64,000 nucleotides of DNA from Tipula vernalis (lineage: Eukaryota; Arthropoda; Insecta; Diptera; Tipulidae): assembly GCA_958295665.1 (NCBI GenBank), contig OY282558.1, positions 46,066,389 to 46,130,388 of the forward strand. The letters are read 5' to 3'. This document shows positions 35,360 to 48,165 of this stretch, in pieces (within the stretch, counting starts at the first letter, position 1; each line of letters begins with the position of its first letter). Under the pieces are notes generated by a model, which was not told the DNA's origin, made no database searches, and saw only the letters and a list, made by a program, of their open reading frames with translations. Made by a program: the position numbers and the translations under genes.

Positions 35360-36916
35360 TTGTGGGCTATAGCACAGTTGATTTTCAATAAAATTGAATT
35401 TTCTAAGAAATGTTTAGAAATAATCGAGCAATCAAAATGCAAATTATCACAGCAATTACAGGTCCCGAAACCTATTGATAGAGGTATCAACCATCGTAAT
35501 CGGAGCATTTTAGATTTTAGCCGCCCAAAAACTTGTGGGCTATAGCACAGTTGATTTTCAATAAAATTGAATTTTCTAAGAAATGTTTAGAAATAATCGA
35601 GCAATTAAAATGCAAATTGTCACAGCAATTAGAGGTCCCGAAACCTATTGATAGAGGTATCAACCATCGTAATCGGAGCATTTTAGATTTTAGCCGCCCA
35701 AAAACTTGTGGGCTATAGCACAGTTGATTTTCAATAAAATTGAATTTTCTAAGAAATGTTTAGAAATAATCGAGCAATCAAAATGCAAATTGTCACAGCA
35801 ATTAGAGGTTCCGAAACCTATTGATAGAGGTATCAACCATCGTAATCGGAGCATTTTAGATTTTAGCCGCCCAAAAACTTGTGGGCTATAGCACAGTTGA
35901 TTTTCAATAAAATTGAATTTTCTAAGAAATCTTTAGAAATAATCGAGCAATTAAAATGCAAATTGTCACAGCAATTAGAGGTCCCGAAACCTATTGATAG
36001 AGGTATCAACCATCGTAATCGGAGCATTTTAGATTTTAGCCGCCCAAAAACTTGTGGGCTATAGCACAGTTGATTTTCAATAAAATTGAATTTTCTAAGA
36101 AATGTTCAGAAATAATCGAGCAATCAAAATGCAAATTGTCACAGCAATTAGAGGTTCTGAAACCTATTGATAGAGGTATCAACCATCGTAATCGGAGCAT
36201 TTTAGGTTTTAGCCGCCCAAAAACTTGTGGGCTATAGCACAGTTGATTTTCTATAAAATTGAATTTTCTAAGAAATGTTTAGAAAAAATCGAGCAATCAA
36301 AATGCAAATTATCACAGCAATTAGAGGTCCCGAAACCTATTGATAGAGGTATCAACCATCGTAATCGGAGCATTTTAGATTTTAGCCGCCCAAAAACTTG
36401 TGGGCTATAGCACAGTTGATTTTCAATAAAATTGAATTTTCTAAGAAATGTTTAGAAATAATCGAGCAATCAAAATGAAAATTGTCACAACAATTAGAGG
36501 TCCCGAAACCTATTGATAGAGGTATCAACCATCGTAATCGGAGCATTTTAGATTTTAGCCGCCCAAAAACTTGTGGGCTATAGCACAGTTGATTTTCAAT
36601 AAAATTGAATTTTCTAAGAAATCTTTAGAAATAATCGAGCAATTAAAATGCAAATTGTCACAGCAATTAGAGGTCCCGAAACCTATTGATAGAGGTATCA
36701 ACCATCGTAATCGGAGCATTTTAGGTTTTAGCCGCCCAAAAACTTGTGGGCTATAGCACAGTTGATTTTCAATAAAATTGAATTTTCTAAGAAATGTTTA
36801 GAAATAATCGAGCAATCAAAATGCAAATTGTCACAGCAATTAGAGGTTCCGAAACCTATTGATAGAGGTATCAACCATCGTAATCGGAGCATTTTAGGTT
36901 TTAGCCGCCCAAAAAC
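35360..36916. repeat. Satellite 9-monomer block, copy 1 (8.13-kb shift)
   Basis: Nine monomers carry a run of rare variants: caattaaaatg copy (35533), ggttcc copy (35706), aagaaatcttt + caattaaaatg copy (35879), ggttctgaaacc copy (36052), acaacaattagagg copy (36398), second aagaaatcttt copy (36571), ggttcc copy (36744). The same order appears at 43494-45050, shifted by 8,134 bp. It also has its own changes (ttctataaaattg at 36250, agaaaaaatcg). Confidence 0.85.
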
Positions 36917-37781
36917 TTGTGGGCTATAGCACAGTTGATTTTCAATAAAATTGAATTTTCTAAGAAATGATTAGAAATAATCGAGCAATCAGAATGCAAA
37001 TTATCACAGCAATTACAGGTCCCGAAACCTATTGATAGAGGTATCAACCATCGTAATCGGAGCATTTTAGATTTTAGCCGCCCAAAAACTTGTGGGCTAT
37101 AGCACAGTTGATTTTCAATAAAATTGAATTTTCTAAGAAATGTTTAGAAATAATCGAGCAATCAAAATGCAAATTATCACAGCAATTACAGGTCCCGAAA
37201 CCTATTGATAGAGGTATCAACCATCGTAATCGGAGCATTTTAGATTTTAGCCGCCCAAAAACTTGTGGGCTATAGCACAGTTGATTTTCAATAAAATTGA
37301 ATTTTCTAAGAAATGTTTAGAAATAATCGAGCAATCAAAATGCAAATTGTCACAGCAATTAGAGGTTCCGAAACCTATTGATAGAGGTATCAACCATCGT
37401 AATCGGAGCATTTTAGGTTTTAGCCGCCCAAAAACTTGTGTGCTATAGCACAGTTGATTTTCAATAAAATTGAATTTTCTAAGAAATGTTTAGAAATAAT
37501 CGAGCAATCAAAATGAAAATTGTCACAACAATTACAGGTCCCGAAACCTATTGATATAGGTATCAACCATCGTAATCGGAGCATTTTAGGTTTTAGCCGC
37601 CCAAAAACTTGTGGGCTATAGCACAGTTGATTTTCAATAAAATTGAATTTTCTAAGAAATGTTTAGAAATAATCGAGCAATCAAAATGCAAATTATCACA
37701 GCAATTACAGGTCCCGAAACCTATTGATAGAGGTATCAACCATCGTAATCGGAGCATTTTAGATTTTAGCCGCCCAAAAAC

Positions 37782-38646
37782 TTGTGGGCTATAGCACAGT
37801 TGATTTTCAATAAAATTGAATTTTCTAAGAAATGTTTAGAAATAATCGAGCAATCAAAATGCAAATTGTCACAGCAATTAGAGGTTCCGAAACCTATTGA
37901 TAGAGGTATCAACCATCGTAATCGGAGCATTTTAGGTTTTAGCCGCCCAAAAACTTGTGGGCTATAGCACAGTTGATTTTCAATAAAATTGAATTTTCTA
38001 AGAAATGTTTAGAAATAATCGAGCAATCAAAATGCAAATTGTCACAGAAATTAGAGGTCCCGAAACCTATGGATAGAGGTATCAACCATCGTAATCGGAG
38101 CATTTTAGGTTTTAGCCGCCCAAAAACTTGTGGGCTATAGCACAGTTGATTTTCAATAAAATTGAATTTTCTAAGAAATGTTTAGAAATAATCGAGCAAT
38201 CAAAATGCAAATTGTCACAACAATTACAGGTCCCGAAACCTATTGATAGAGGTATCAACCATCGTAATCGGAGCATTTTAGATTTTAGCCGCCCAAAAAC
38301 TTGTGGGCTATAGCACAGTTGATTTTCAATAAAATTGAATTTTCTAAGAAAAGTTTAGAAATAATCGAGCAATCAAAATGCAAATTATCACAGCAATTAC
38401 AGGTCCCGAAACCTATTGATAGAGGTATCAACCATCGTAATCGGAGCATTTTAGGTTTTAGCCGCCCAAAAACTTGTGGGCTATAGCACAGTTGATTTTC
38501 AATAAAATTGAATTTTCTAAGAAATGTTTAGAAATAATCGAGCAATCAAAATGAAAATTGTCACAACAATTACAGGTCCCGAAACCTATTGATATAGGTA
38601 TCAACCATCGTAATCGGAGCATTTTAGGTTTTAGCCGCCCAAAAAC
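37782..38646. repeat. Satellite block, copy 2 of the segmental duplication
   Basis: Same variant order as 28123-28959, including the rare tctaagaaaagttt monomer (38301) and the gatataggt monomer (38474), but with full-length monomers at the start. A shared private substitution in the same context argues for block duplication over independent mutation. Confidence 0.75.
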
Positions 38647-41600
38647 TTGTGGGCTATAGCACAGTTGATTTTCAATAAAATTGAATTTTCTAAGAAATGT
38701 TTAGAAATAATCGAGCAATCAAAATGCAAATTGTCACAGCAATTAGAGGTCCCGAAACCTATGGATAGAGGTATCAACCATCGTAATCGGAGCATTTTAG
38801 ATTTTAGCCGCCCAAAAACTTGTGGGCTATAGCACAGTTGATTTTCAATAAAATTGAATTTTCTAAGAAATGTTTAGAAATAATCGAGCAATCAAAATGC
38901 AAATTGTCACAGCAATTAGAGGTCCCGAAACCTATGAATAGAGGTATCAACCATCGTAATCAGAGCATTTTAGATTTTAGCCGCCCAAAAACTTGTGGGC
39001 TATAGCACAGTTGATTTTCAATAAAATTGAATTTTCTAAGAAATGTTTAGAAATAATCGAGCAAACAAAATGCAAATTATCACAGCAATTACAGGTCCCG
39101 AAACCTATTGATAGAGGTATCAACCATCGTAATCGGAGCATTTTAGATTTTAGCCGCCCAAAAACTTGTGGGCTATAGCACAGTTGATTTTCAATAAAAT
39201 TGAATTTTCTAAGAAATGTTTAGAAATAATCGAGCAATCAAAATGCAAATTATCACAGCAATTACAGGTCCCGAAACCTATTGATAGAGGTATCAACCAT
39301 CGTAATCGGAGCATTTTAGATTTTAGCCGCCCAAAAACTTGTGGGCTATAACACAGTTGATTTTCAATAAAATTGAATTTTCTAAGAAATGTTTAGAAAT
39401 AATCGAGCAATCAAAATGCAAATTGTCACAGCAATTAGAGGTCCCGAAACCTATGGATAGAGGTATCAACCATCGTAATCGGAGCATTTTAGATTTTAGC
39501 CGCCCAAAAACTTGTGGGCTATAGCACAGTTGATTTTCAATAAAATTGAATTTTCTAAGAAATGTTTAGAAATAATCGAGCAATCAAAATGCAAATTATC
39601 ACAGCAATTACAGGTCCCGAAACCTATTGATAGAGGTATCAACCATCGTAATCGGAGCATTTTAGATTTTAGCCGCCCAAAAACTTGTGGGCTATAGCAC
39701 AGTTGATTTTCAATAAAATTGAATTTTCTAAGAAATGTTTAGAAATAATCGAGCAAACAAAATGAAAATTATCACAGCAATTACAGGTCCCGAAACCTAT
39801 TGATAGAGGTATCAACCATCGTAATCGGAGCATTTCAGATTTTAGCCGCCCAAAAACTTGTGGGCTATAGCACAGTTGATTTTCAATAAAATTGAATTTT
39901 CTAAGAAATGTTTAGAAATAATCGAGCAATCAAAATGCAAATTGTCACAGCAATTAGAGGTCCCGAAACCTATGGATAGAGGTATCAACCATCGTAATCG
40001 GAGCATTTTAGATTTTAGCCGCCCAAAAACTTGTGGGCTATAGCACAGTTGATTTTCAATAAAATTGAATTTTCTAAGAAATGTTTAGAAATAATCGAGC
40101 AATCAAAATGCAAATTGTCACAGCAATTAGAGGTCCCGAAACCTATGGATAGAGGTATCAACCATCGTAATCGGAGCATTTTAGATTTTAGCCGCCCAAA
40201 AACTTGTGGGCTATAGCACAGTTGATTTTCAATAAAATTGAATTTTCTAAGAAATGTTTAGAAATAATCGAGCAAAAAATGAAAATTATCACAGCAATTA
40301 CAGGTCCCGAAACCTATTGATAGAGGTATCAACCATCGTAATCGGAGCATTTTAGATTTTAGCCGCCCAAAAACTTGTGGGCTATAGCACAGTTGATTTT
40401 CAATAAAATTGAATTTTCTAAGAAATGTTTAGAAATAATCGAGCAATCAAAATGCAAATTATCACAGCAATTACAGGTCCCGAAACCTATTGATAGAGGT
40501 ATCAACCATCGTAATCGGAGCATTTTAGATTTTAGCCGCCCAAAAACTTGTGGGCTATAGCACAGTTGATTTTCAATAAAATTGAATTTTCTAAGAAATG
40601 TTTAGAAATAATCGAGCAGTCAGAATGCAAATTATCACAGCAATTACAGGTCCCGAAACCTATTGATAGAGGTATCAACCATCGTAATCGGAGCATTTTA
40701 GATTTTAGCCGCCCAAAAACTTGTGGGCTATAACACAGTTGATTTTCAATAAAATTGAATTTTCTAAGAAATGTTTAGAAATAATCGAGCAATCAAAATG
40801 CAAATTGTCACAGCAATTAGAGGTCCCGAAACCTATTGATAGAGGTATCAACCATCGTAATCGGAGCATTTTAGATTTTAGCCGCCCAAAAACTTGTGGG
40901 CTATAGCACAGTTGATTTTCAATAAAATTGAATTTTCTAAGAAATGTTTAGAAATAATCGAGCAATCAAAATGCAAATTATCACAGCAATTACAGGTCCC
41001 GAAACCTATTGATAGAGGTATCAACCATCGTAATCGGAGCATTTCAGATTTTAGCCGCCCAAAAACTTGTGGGCTATAGCACAGTTGATTTTCAATAAAA
41101 TTGAATTTTCTAAGAAATGTTTAGAAATAATCGAGCAATCAAAATGCAAATTATCAAAGCAATTACAGGTCCCGAAACCTATGGATAGAGGTATCAACCA
41201 TCGTAATCGGAGCATTTTAGATTTTAGCCGCCCAAAAACTTGTGGGCTATAGCACAGTTGATTTTCAATAAAATTGAATTTTCTAAGAAATGTTTAGAAA
41301 TAATCGAGCAATCAAAATGCAAATTGTCACAGCAATTAGAGGTCCCGAAACCTATGGATAGAGGTATCAACCATCGTAACGTAATCGGAGCATTTTAGAT
41401 TTTAGCCGCCCAAAAACTTGTGGGCTATAGCACAGTTGATTTTCAATAAAATTGAATTTTCTAAGAAATGTTTAGAAATAATCGAGCAAACAAAATGCAA
41501 ATTATCACAGCAATTACAGGTCCCGAAACCTATTGATAGAGGTATCAACCATCGTAATCGGAGCATTTCAGATTTTAGCCGCCCAAAAACTTGTGGGCTA

Positions 41601-43493
41601 TAGCACAGTTGATTTTCAATAAAATTGAATTTTCTAAGAAATGTTTAGAAATAATCGAGCAATCAAAATGCAAATTGTCACAGCAATTAGAGGTCCCGAA
41701 ACCTATGGATAGAGGTATTAACCATCGTAATCGGAGCATTTTAGATTTTAGCCGCCCAAAAACTTGTGGGCTATAGCACAGTTGATTTTCAATAAAATTG
41801 AATTTTCTAAGAAATGTTTAGAAATAATCGAGCAATCAAAATGCAAATTGTCACAGCAATTAGAGGTCCCGAAACTTATGGATAGAGGTATCAACCATCG
41901 TAATCGGAGCATTTTAGATTTTAGCCGCCCAAAAACTTGTGGGCTATAGCACAGTTGATTTTCAATCAAATTGAATTTTCTAAGAAATGTTTAGAAATAA
42001 TCGAGAAATCAAAATGCAAATTATCACAGCAATTACAGGTCCCGAAACCTATTGATAGAGGTATCAACCATCGTAATCGGAGCATTTTAGATTTTAGCCG
42101 CCCAAAAACTTGTGGGCTATAGCACAGTTGATTTTCAATAAAATTGAATTTTCTAAGAAATGTTTAGAAATAATCGAGCAATCAGAATGCAAATTATCAC
42201 AGCAATTACAGGTCCCGAAACCTATTGATAGAGGTATCAACCATCGTAATCGGAGCATTTTAGATTTTAGCCGCCCAAAAACTTGTGGGCTATAGCACAG
42301 TTGATTTTCAATAAAATTGAATTTTCTAAGAAATGTTTAGAAATAATCGAGCAAACAAAATGAAAATTATCACAGCAATTACAGGTCCCGAAACCTATTG
42401 ATAGAGGTATCAACCATCGTAATCGGAGCATTTCAGATTTTAGCCGCCCAAAAACTTGTGGGCTATAGCACAGTTGATTTTCAATAAAATTGAATTTTCT
42501 AAGAAATGTTTAGAAATAATCGAGCAATCAAAATGCAAATTATCACAGCAATTACAGGTCCCGAAACCTATTGATAGAGGTATCAACCATCGTAATCGGA
42601 GCATTTTAGATTTTAGCCGCCCAAAAACTTGTGGGCTATAGCACAGTTGATTTTCAATAAAATTGAATTTTCTAAGAAATGTTTAGAAATAATCGAGCAA
42701 TTAAAATGCAAATTGTCACAGCAATTAGAGGTCCCGAAACCTATTGATAGAGGTATCAACCATCGTAATCGGAGCATTTTAGATTTTAGCCGCCCAAAAA
42801 CTTGTGGGCTATAGCACAGTTGATTTTCAATAAAATTGAATTTTCTAAGAAATGTTTAGAAATAATCGAGAAATCAAAATGCAAATTATCACAGCAATTA
42901 CAGGTCCCGAAACCTATTGATAGAGGTATCAACCATCGTAATCGGAGCATTTTAGATTTTAGCCGCCCAAAAACTTGTGGGCTATAGCACAGTTGATTTT
43001 CAATAAAATTGAATTTTCTAAGAAATGTTTAGAAATAATCGAGCAATTAAAATGCAAATTGTCACAGCAATTAGAGGTCCCGAAACCTATTGATAGAGGT
43101 ATCAACCATCGTAATCGGAGCATTTTAGATTTTAGCCGCCCAAAAACTTGTGGGCTATAGCACAGTTGATTTTCAATAAAATTGAATTTTCTAAGAAATG
43201 TTTAGAAATAATCGAGCAATCAAAATGCAAATTGTCACAGCAATTAGAGGTCCCGAAACCTATGGATAGAGGTATCAACCATCGTAATCGGAGCATTTTA
43301 GATTTTAGCCGCCCAAAAACTTGTGGGCTATAGCACAGTTGATTTTCAATAAAATTGAATTTTCTAAGAAATGTTTAGAAATAATCGAGCAAACAAAATG
43401 AAAATTATCACAGCAATTACAGGTCCCGAAACCTATTGATAGAGGTATCAACCATCGTAATCGGAGCATTTCAGATTTTAGCCGCCCAAAAAC

Positions 43494-45050
43494 TTGTGGG
43501 CTATAGCACAGTTGATTTTCAATAAAATTGAATTTTCTAAGAAATGTTTAGAAATAATCGAGCAATCAAAATGCAAATTATCACAGCAATTACAGGTCCC
43601 GAAACCTATTGATAGAGGTATCAACCATCGTAATCGGAGCATTTTAGATTTTAGCCGCCCAAAAACTTGTGGGCTATAGCACAGTTGATTTTCAATAAAA
43701 TTGAATTTTCTAAGAAATGTTTAGAAATAATCGAGCAATTAAAATGCAAATTGTTACAGCAATTAGAGGTCCCGAAACCTATTGATAGAGGTATCAACCA
43801 TCGTAATCGGAGCATTTTAGATTTTAGCCGCCCAAAAACTTGTGGGCTATAGCACAGTTGATTTTCAATAAAATTGAATTTTCTAAGAAATGTTTAGAAA
43901 TAATCGAGCAATCAAAATGCAAATTGTCACAGCAATTAGAGGTTCCGAAACCTATTGATAGAGGTATCAACCATCGTAATCGGAGCATTTTAGATTTTAG
44001 CCGCCCAAAAACTTGTGGGCTATAGCACAGTTGATTTTCAATAAAATTGAATTTTCTAAGAAATCTTTAGAAATAATCGAGCAATTAAAATGCAAATTGT
44101 CACAGCAATTAGAGGTCCCGAAACCTATTGATAGAGGTATCAACCATCGTAATCGGAGCATTTTAGATTTTAGCCGCCCAAAAACTTGTGGGCTATAGCA
44201 CAGTTGATTTTCAATAAAATTGAATTTTCTAAGAAATGTTTAGAAATAATCGAGCAATCAAAATGCAAATTGTCACAGCAATTAGAGGTTCTGAAACCTA
44301 TTGATAGAGGTATCAACCATCGTAATCGGAGCATTTTAGATTTTAGCCGCCCAAAAACTTGTGGGCTATAGCACAGTTGATTTTCAATAAAATTGAATTT
44401 TCTAAGAAATGTTTAGAAATAATCGAGAAATCAAAATGCAAATTATCACAGCAATTACAGGTCCCGAAACCTATTGATAGAGGTATCAACCATCGTAATC
44501 GGAGCATTTTAGATTTTAGCCGCCCAAAAACTTGTGGGCTATAGCACAGTTGATTTTCAATAAAATTGAATTTTCTAAGAAATGTTTAGAAATAATCGAG
44601 CAATCAAAATGAAAATTGTCACAACAATTAGAGGTCCCGAAACCTATTGATAGAGGTATCAACCATCGTAATCGGAGCATTTTAGATTTTAGCCGCCCAA
44701 AAACTTGTGGGCTATAGCACAGTTGATTTTCAATAAAATTGAATTTTCTAAGAAATCTTTAGAAATAATCGAGCAATTAAAATGCAAATTGTCACAGCAA
44801 TTAGAGGTCCCGAAACCTATTGATAGAGGTATCAACCATCGTAATCGGAGCATTTTAGATTTTAGCCGCCCAAAAACTTGTGGGCTATAGCACAGTTGAT
44901 TTTCAATAAAATTGAATTTTCTAAGAAATGTTTAGAAATAATCGAGCAATCAAAATGCAAATTGTCACAGCAATTAGAGGTTCCGAAACCTATTGATAGA
45001 GGTATCAACCATCGTAATCGGAGCATTTTAGGTTTTAGCCGCCCAAAAAC
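43494..45050. repeat. Satellite 9-monomer block, copy 2 (8.13-kb shift)
   Basis: Matches 35360-36916 monomer by monomer through the caattaaaatg, ggttcc, aagaaatcttt, ggttctg, acaacaattagagg and second aagaaatcttt copies. One monomer differs (44359 has gagaaatc and the B-type core where copy 1 has the A-type), which suggests gene-conversion or replacement of a single unit after duplication. Confidence 0.85.
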
Positions 45051-45223
45051 TTGTGGGCTATAGCACAGTTGATTTTCAATAAAATTGAATTTTCTAAGAA
45101 ATGTTTAGAAATAATCGAGCAATCAAAATGAAAATTGTCACAACAATTAGAGGTCCCGAAACCTATTGATAGAGGTATCAACCATCGTAATCGGAGCATT
45201 TTAGGTTTTAGCCGCCCAAAAAC

Positions 45224-46261
45224 TTGTGGGCTATAGCACAGTTGATTTTCAATAAAATTGAATTTTCTAAGAAATGTTTAGAAATAATCGAGCAATCAAA
45301 ATGCAAATTGTCACAGCAATTAGAGGTCCCGAAACCTATGTATAGAGGTATCAACCATCGTAATCGGAGCATTTTAGATTTTAGCCGCCCAAAAACTTGT
45401 GGGCTATAGCACAGTTGATTTTCAATAAAATTGAATTTTCTAAGAAATGTTTAGAAATAATCGAGCAATCAAAATGCAAATTGTCACAGCAATTAGAGGT
45501 CCCGAAACCTATTGATAGAGGTATCAACCATCGTAATCGGAGCATTTTAGATTTTAGCCGCCCAAAAACTTGTGGGCTATAGCACAGTTGATTTTCAATA
45601 AAATTGAATTTTCTAAGAAATGTTTAGAAATAATCGAGCAATCAAAATGCAAATTATCACAGCAATTACAGGTCCCGAAACCTATTGATAGAGGTATCAA
45701 CCATCGTAATCGGAGCATTTTAGATTTTAGCCGCCCAAAAACTTGTGGGCTATAGCACAGTTGATTTTCAATAAAATTGAATTTTCTAAGAAATGTTTAG
45801 AAATAATCGAGCAATCAAAATGCAAATTATCACAGCAATTACAGGTCCCGAAACCTATTGATAGAGGTATCAACCATCGTAATCGGAGCATTTTAGATTT
45901 TAGCCGCCCAAAAACTTGTGGGCTATAGCACAGTTGATTTTCAATAAAATTGAATTTTCTAAGAAATGTTTAGAAATAATCGAGCAATCAAAATGCAAAT
46001 TGTCACAACAATTAGAGGTTCCGAAACCTATTGATAGAGGTATCAACCATCGTAATCGGAGCATTTTAGATTTTAGCCGCCCAAAAACTTGTGGGCTATA
46101 GCACAGTTGATTTTCAATAAAATTGAATTTTCTAAGAAATGTTTAGAAATAATCGAGCAATCAAAATGCAAATTATCACAGCAATTACAGGTCCCGAAAC
46201 CTATGGATAGAGGTATCAACCATCGTAATCGGACCATTTTAGATTTTAGCCGCCCAAAAAC
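45224..46261. repeat. Satellite block with tatgtatag and ggaccatt markers, copy 1
   Basis: Runs from a tatgtatag monomer (45224) through one A/B-mixed and two B-type copies and a ggttcc copy to a ggaccatt monomer (46089). A shorter version with the same markers lies at 47301-48165. Confidence 0.75.
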
Positions 46262-47300
46262 TTGTGGGCTATAGCACAGATGATTTTCAATAAAATTGAA
46301 TTTTCTAAGAAATGTTTAGAAATAATCGAGCAATCAAAATGCAAATTGTCACAGCAATTAGAGGTCCCGAAACCTATTGATAGAGGTATCAACCATCGTA
46401 ATCGGAGCATTTTAGATTTTAGCCGCCCAAAAACTTGTGGGCTATAGCACAGTTGATTTTCAATAAAATTGAATTTTCTAAGAAATGTTTAGAAATAATC
46501 GAGCAATCAAAATGAAAATTGTCACAACAATTAGAGGTCCCGAAACCTATTGATAGAGGTATCAACCATCGTAATCGGAGCATTTTAGGTTTTTGGCCGC
46601 CCAAAAACTTGTGGGCTATAGCACAGTTGATTTTCAATAAAATTGAATTTTCTAAGAAATGTTTAGAAATAATCGAGCAATCAAAATGAAAATTGTCACA
46701 GCAATTAGAGGTCCCGAAACCTATGGATAGAGGTATCAACCATCGTAATCGGAGCATTTTAGATTTTAGCCGCCCAAAAACTTGTGGGCTATAGCACAGT
46801 TGATTTTCAATAAAATTGAATTTTCTAAGAAATGTTTAGAAATAATCGAGCAATTAAAATGCAAATTGTCACAACAATTAGAGGTCCCGAAACCTAGTGA
46901 TAGAGGTATCAACCATCGTAATCGGAGCATTTTAGATTTTAGCCGCCCAAAAACTTGTGGGCTATAGCACAGTTGATTTTCAATAAAATTGAATTTTCTA
47001 AGAAATGTTTAGAAATAATCGAGCAATCAAAATGCAAATTGTCACAGCAATTAGAGGTCCCGAAACCTATGTATAGAGGTATCAACCATCGTAATCGGAG
47101 CATTTTAGATTTTAGCCGCCCAAAAACTTGTGGGCTATAGCACAGTTGATTTTCAATAAAATTGAATTTTCTAAGAAATGTTTAGAAATAATCGAGCAAT
47201 CAAAATGAAAATTGTCACAACAATTAGAGGTCCCGAAACCTATTGATAGAGGTATCAACCATCGTAATCGGAGCATTTTAGGTTTTAGCCGCCCAAAAAC

Positions 47301-48165
47301 TTGTGGGCTATAGCACAGTTGATTTTCAATAAAATTGAATTTTCTAAGAAATGTTTAGAAATAATCGAGCAATCAAAATGCAAATTGTCACAGCAATTAG
47401 AGGTCCCGAAACCTATGTATAGAGGTATCAACCATCGTAATCGGAGCATTTTAGATTTTAGCCGCCCAAAAACTTGTGGGCTATAGCACAGTTGATTTTC
47501 AATAAAATTGAATTTTCTAAGAAATGTTTAGAAATAATCGAGCAATCAAAATGCAAATTATCACAGCAATTACAGGTCCCGAAACCTATTGATAGAGGTA
47601 TCAACCATCGTAATCGGAGCATTTTAGATTTTAGCCGCCCAAAAACTTGTGGGCTATAGCACAGTTGATTTTCAATAAAATTGAATTTTCTAAGAAATGT
47701 TTAGAAATAATCGAGCAATCAAAATGCAAATTATCACAGCAATTACAGGTCCCGAAACCTATTGATAGAGGTATCAACCATCGTAATCGGAGCATTTTAG
47801 ATTTTAGCCGCCCAAAAACTTGTGGGCTATAGCACAGTTGATTTTCAATAAAATTGAATTTTCTAAGAAATGTTTAGAAATAATCGAGCAATCAAAATGC
47901 AAATTGTCACAACAATTAGAGGTTCCGAAACCTATTGATAGAGGTATCAACCATCGTAATCGGAGCATTTTAGATTTTAGCCGCCCAAAAACTTGTGGGC
48001 TATAGCACAGTTGATTTTCAATAAAATTGAATTTTCTAAGAAATGTTTAGAAATAATCGAGCAATCAAAATGCAAATTATCACAGCAATTACAGGTCCCG
48101 AAACCTATGGATAGAGGTATCAACCATCGTAATCGGACCATTTTAGATTTTAGCCGCCCAAAAAC
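47301..48165. repeat. Satellite block with tatgtatag and ggaccatt markers, copy 2, one monomer shorter
   Basis: Same marker order as 45224-46261 but lacking the monomer that follows the tatgtatag copy. The ggaccatt copies (46089 and 47993) are 1,904 bp apart, 11 units. The one-unit loss is what unequal exchange would leave. Confidence 0.75.
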
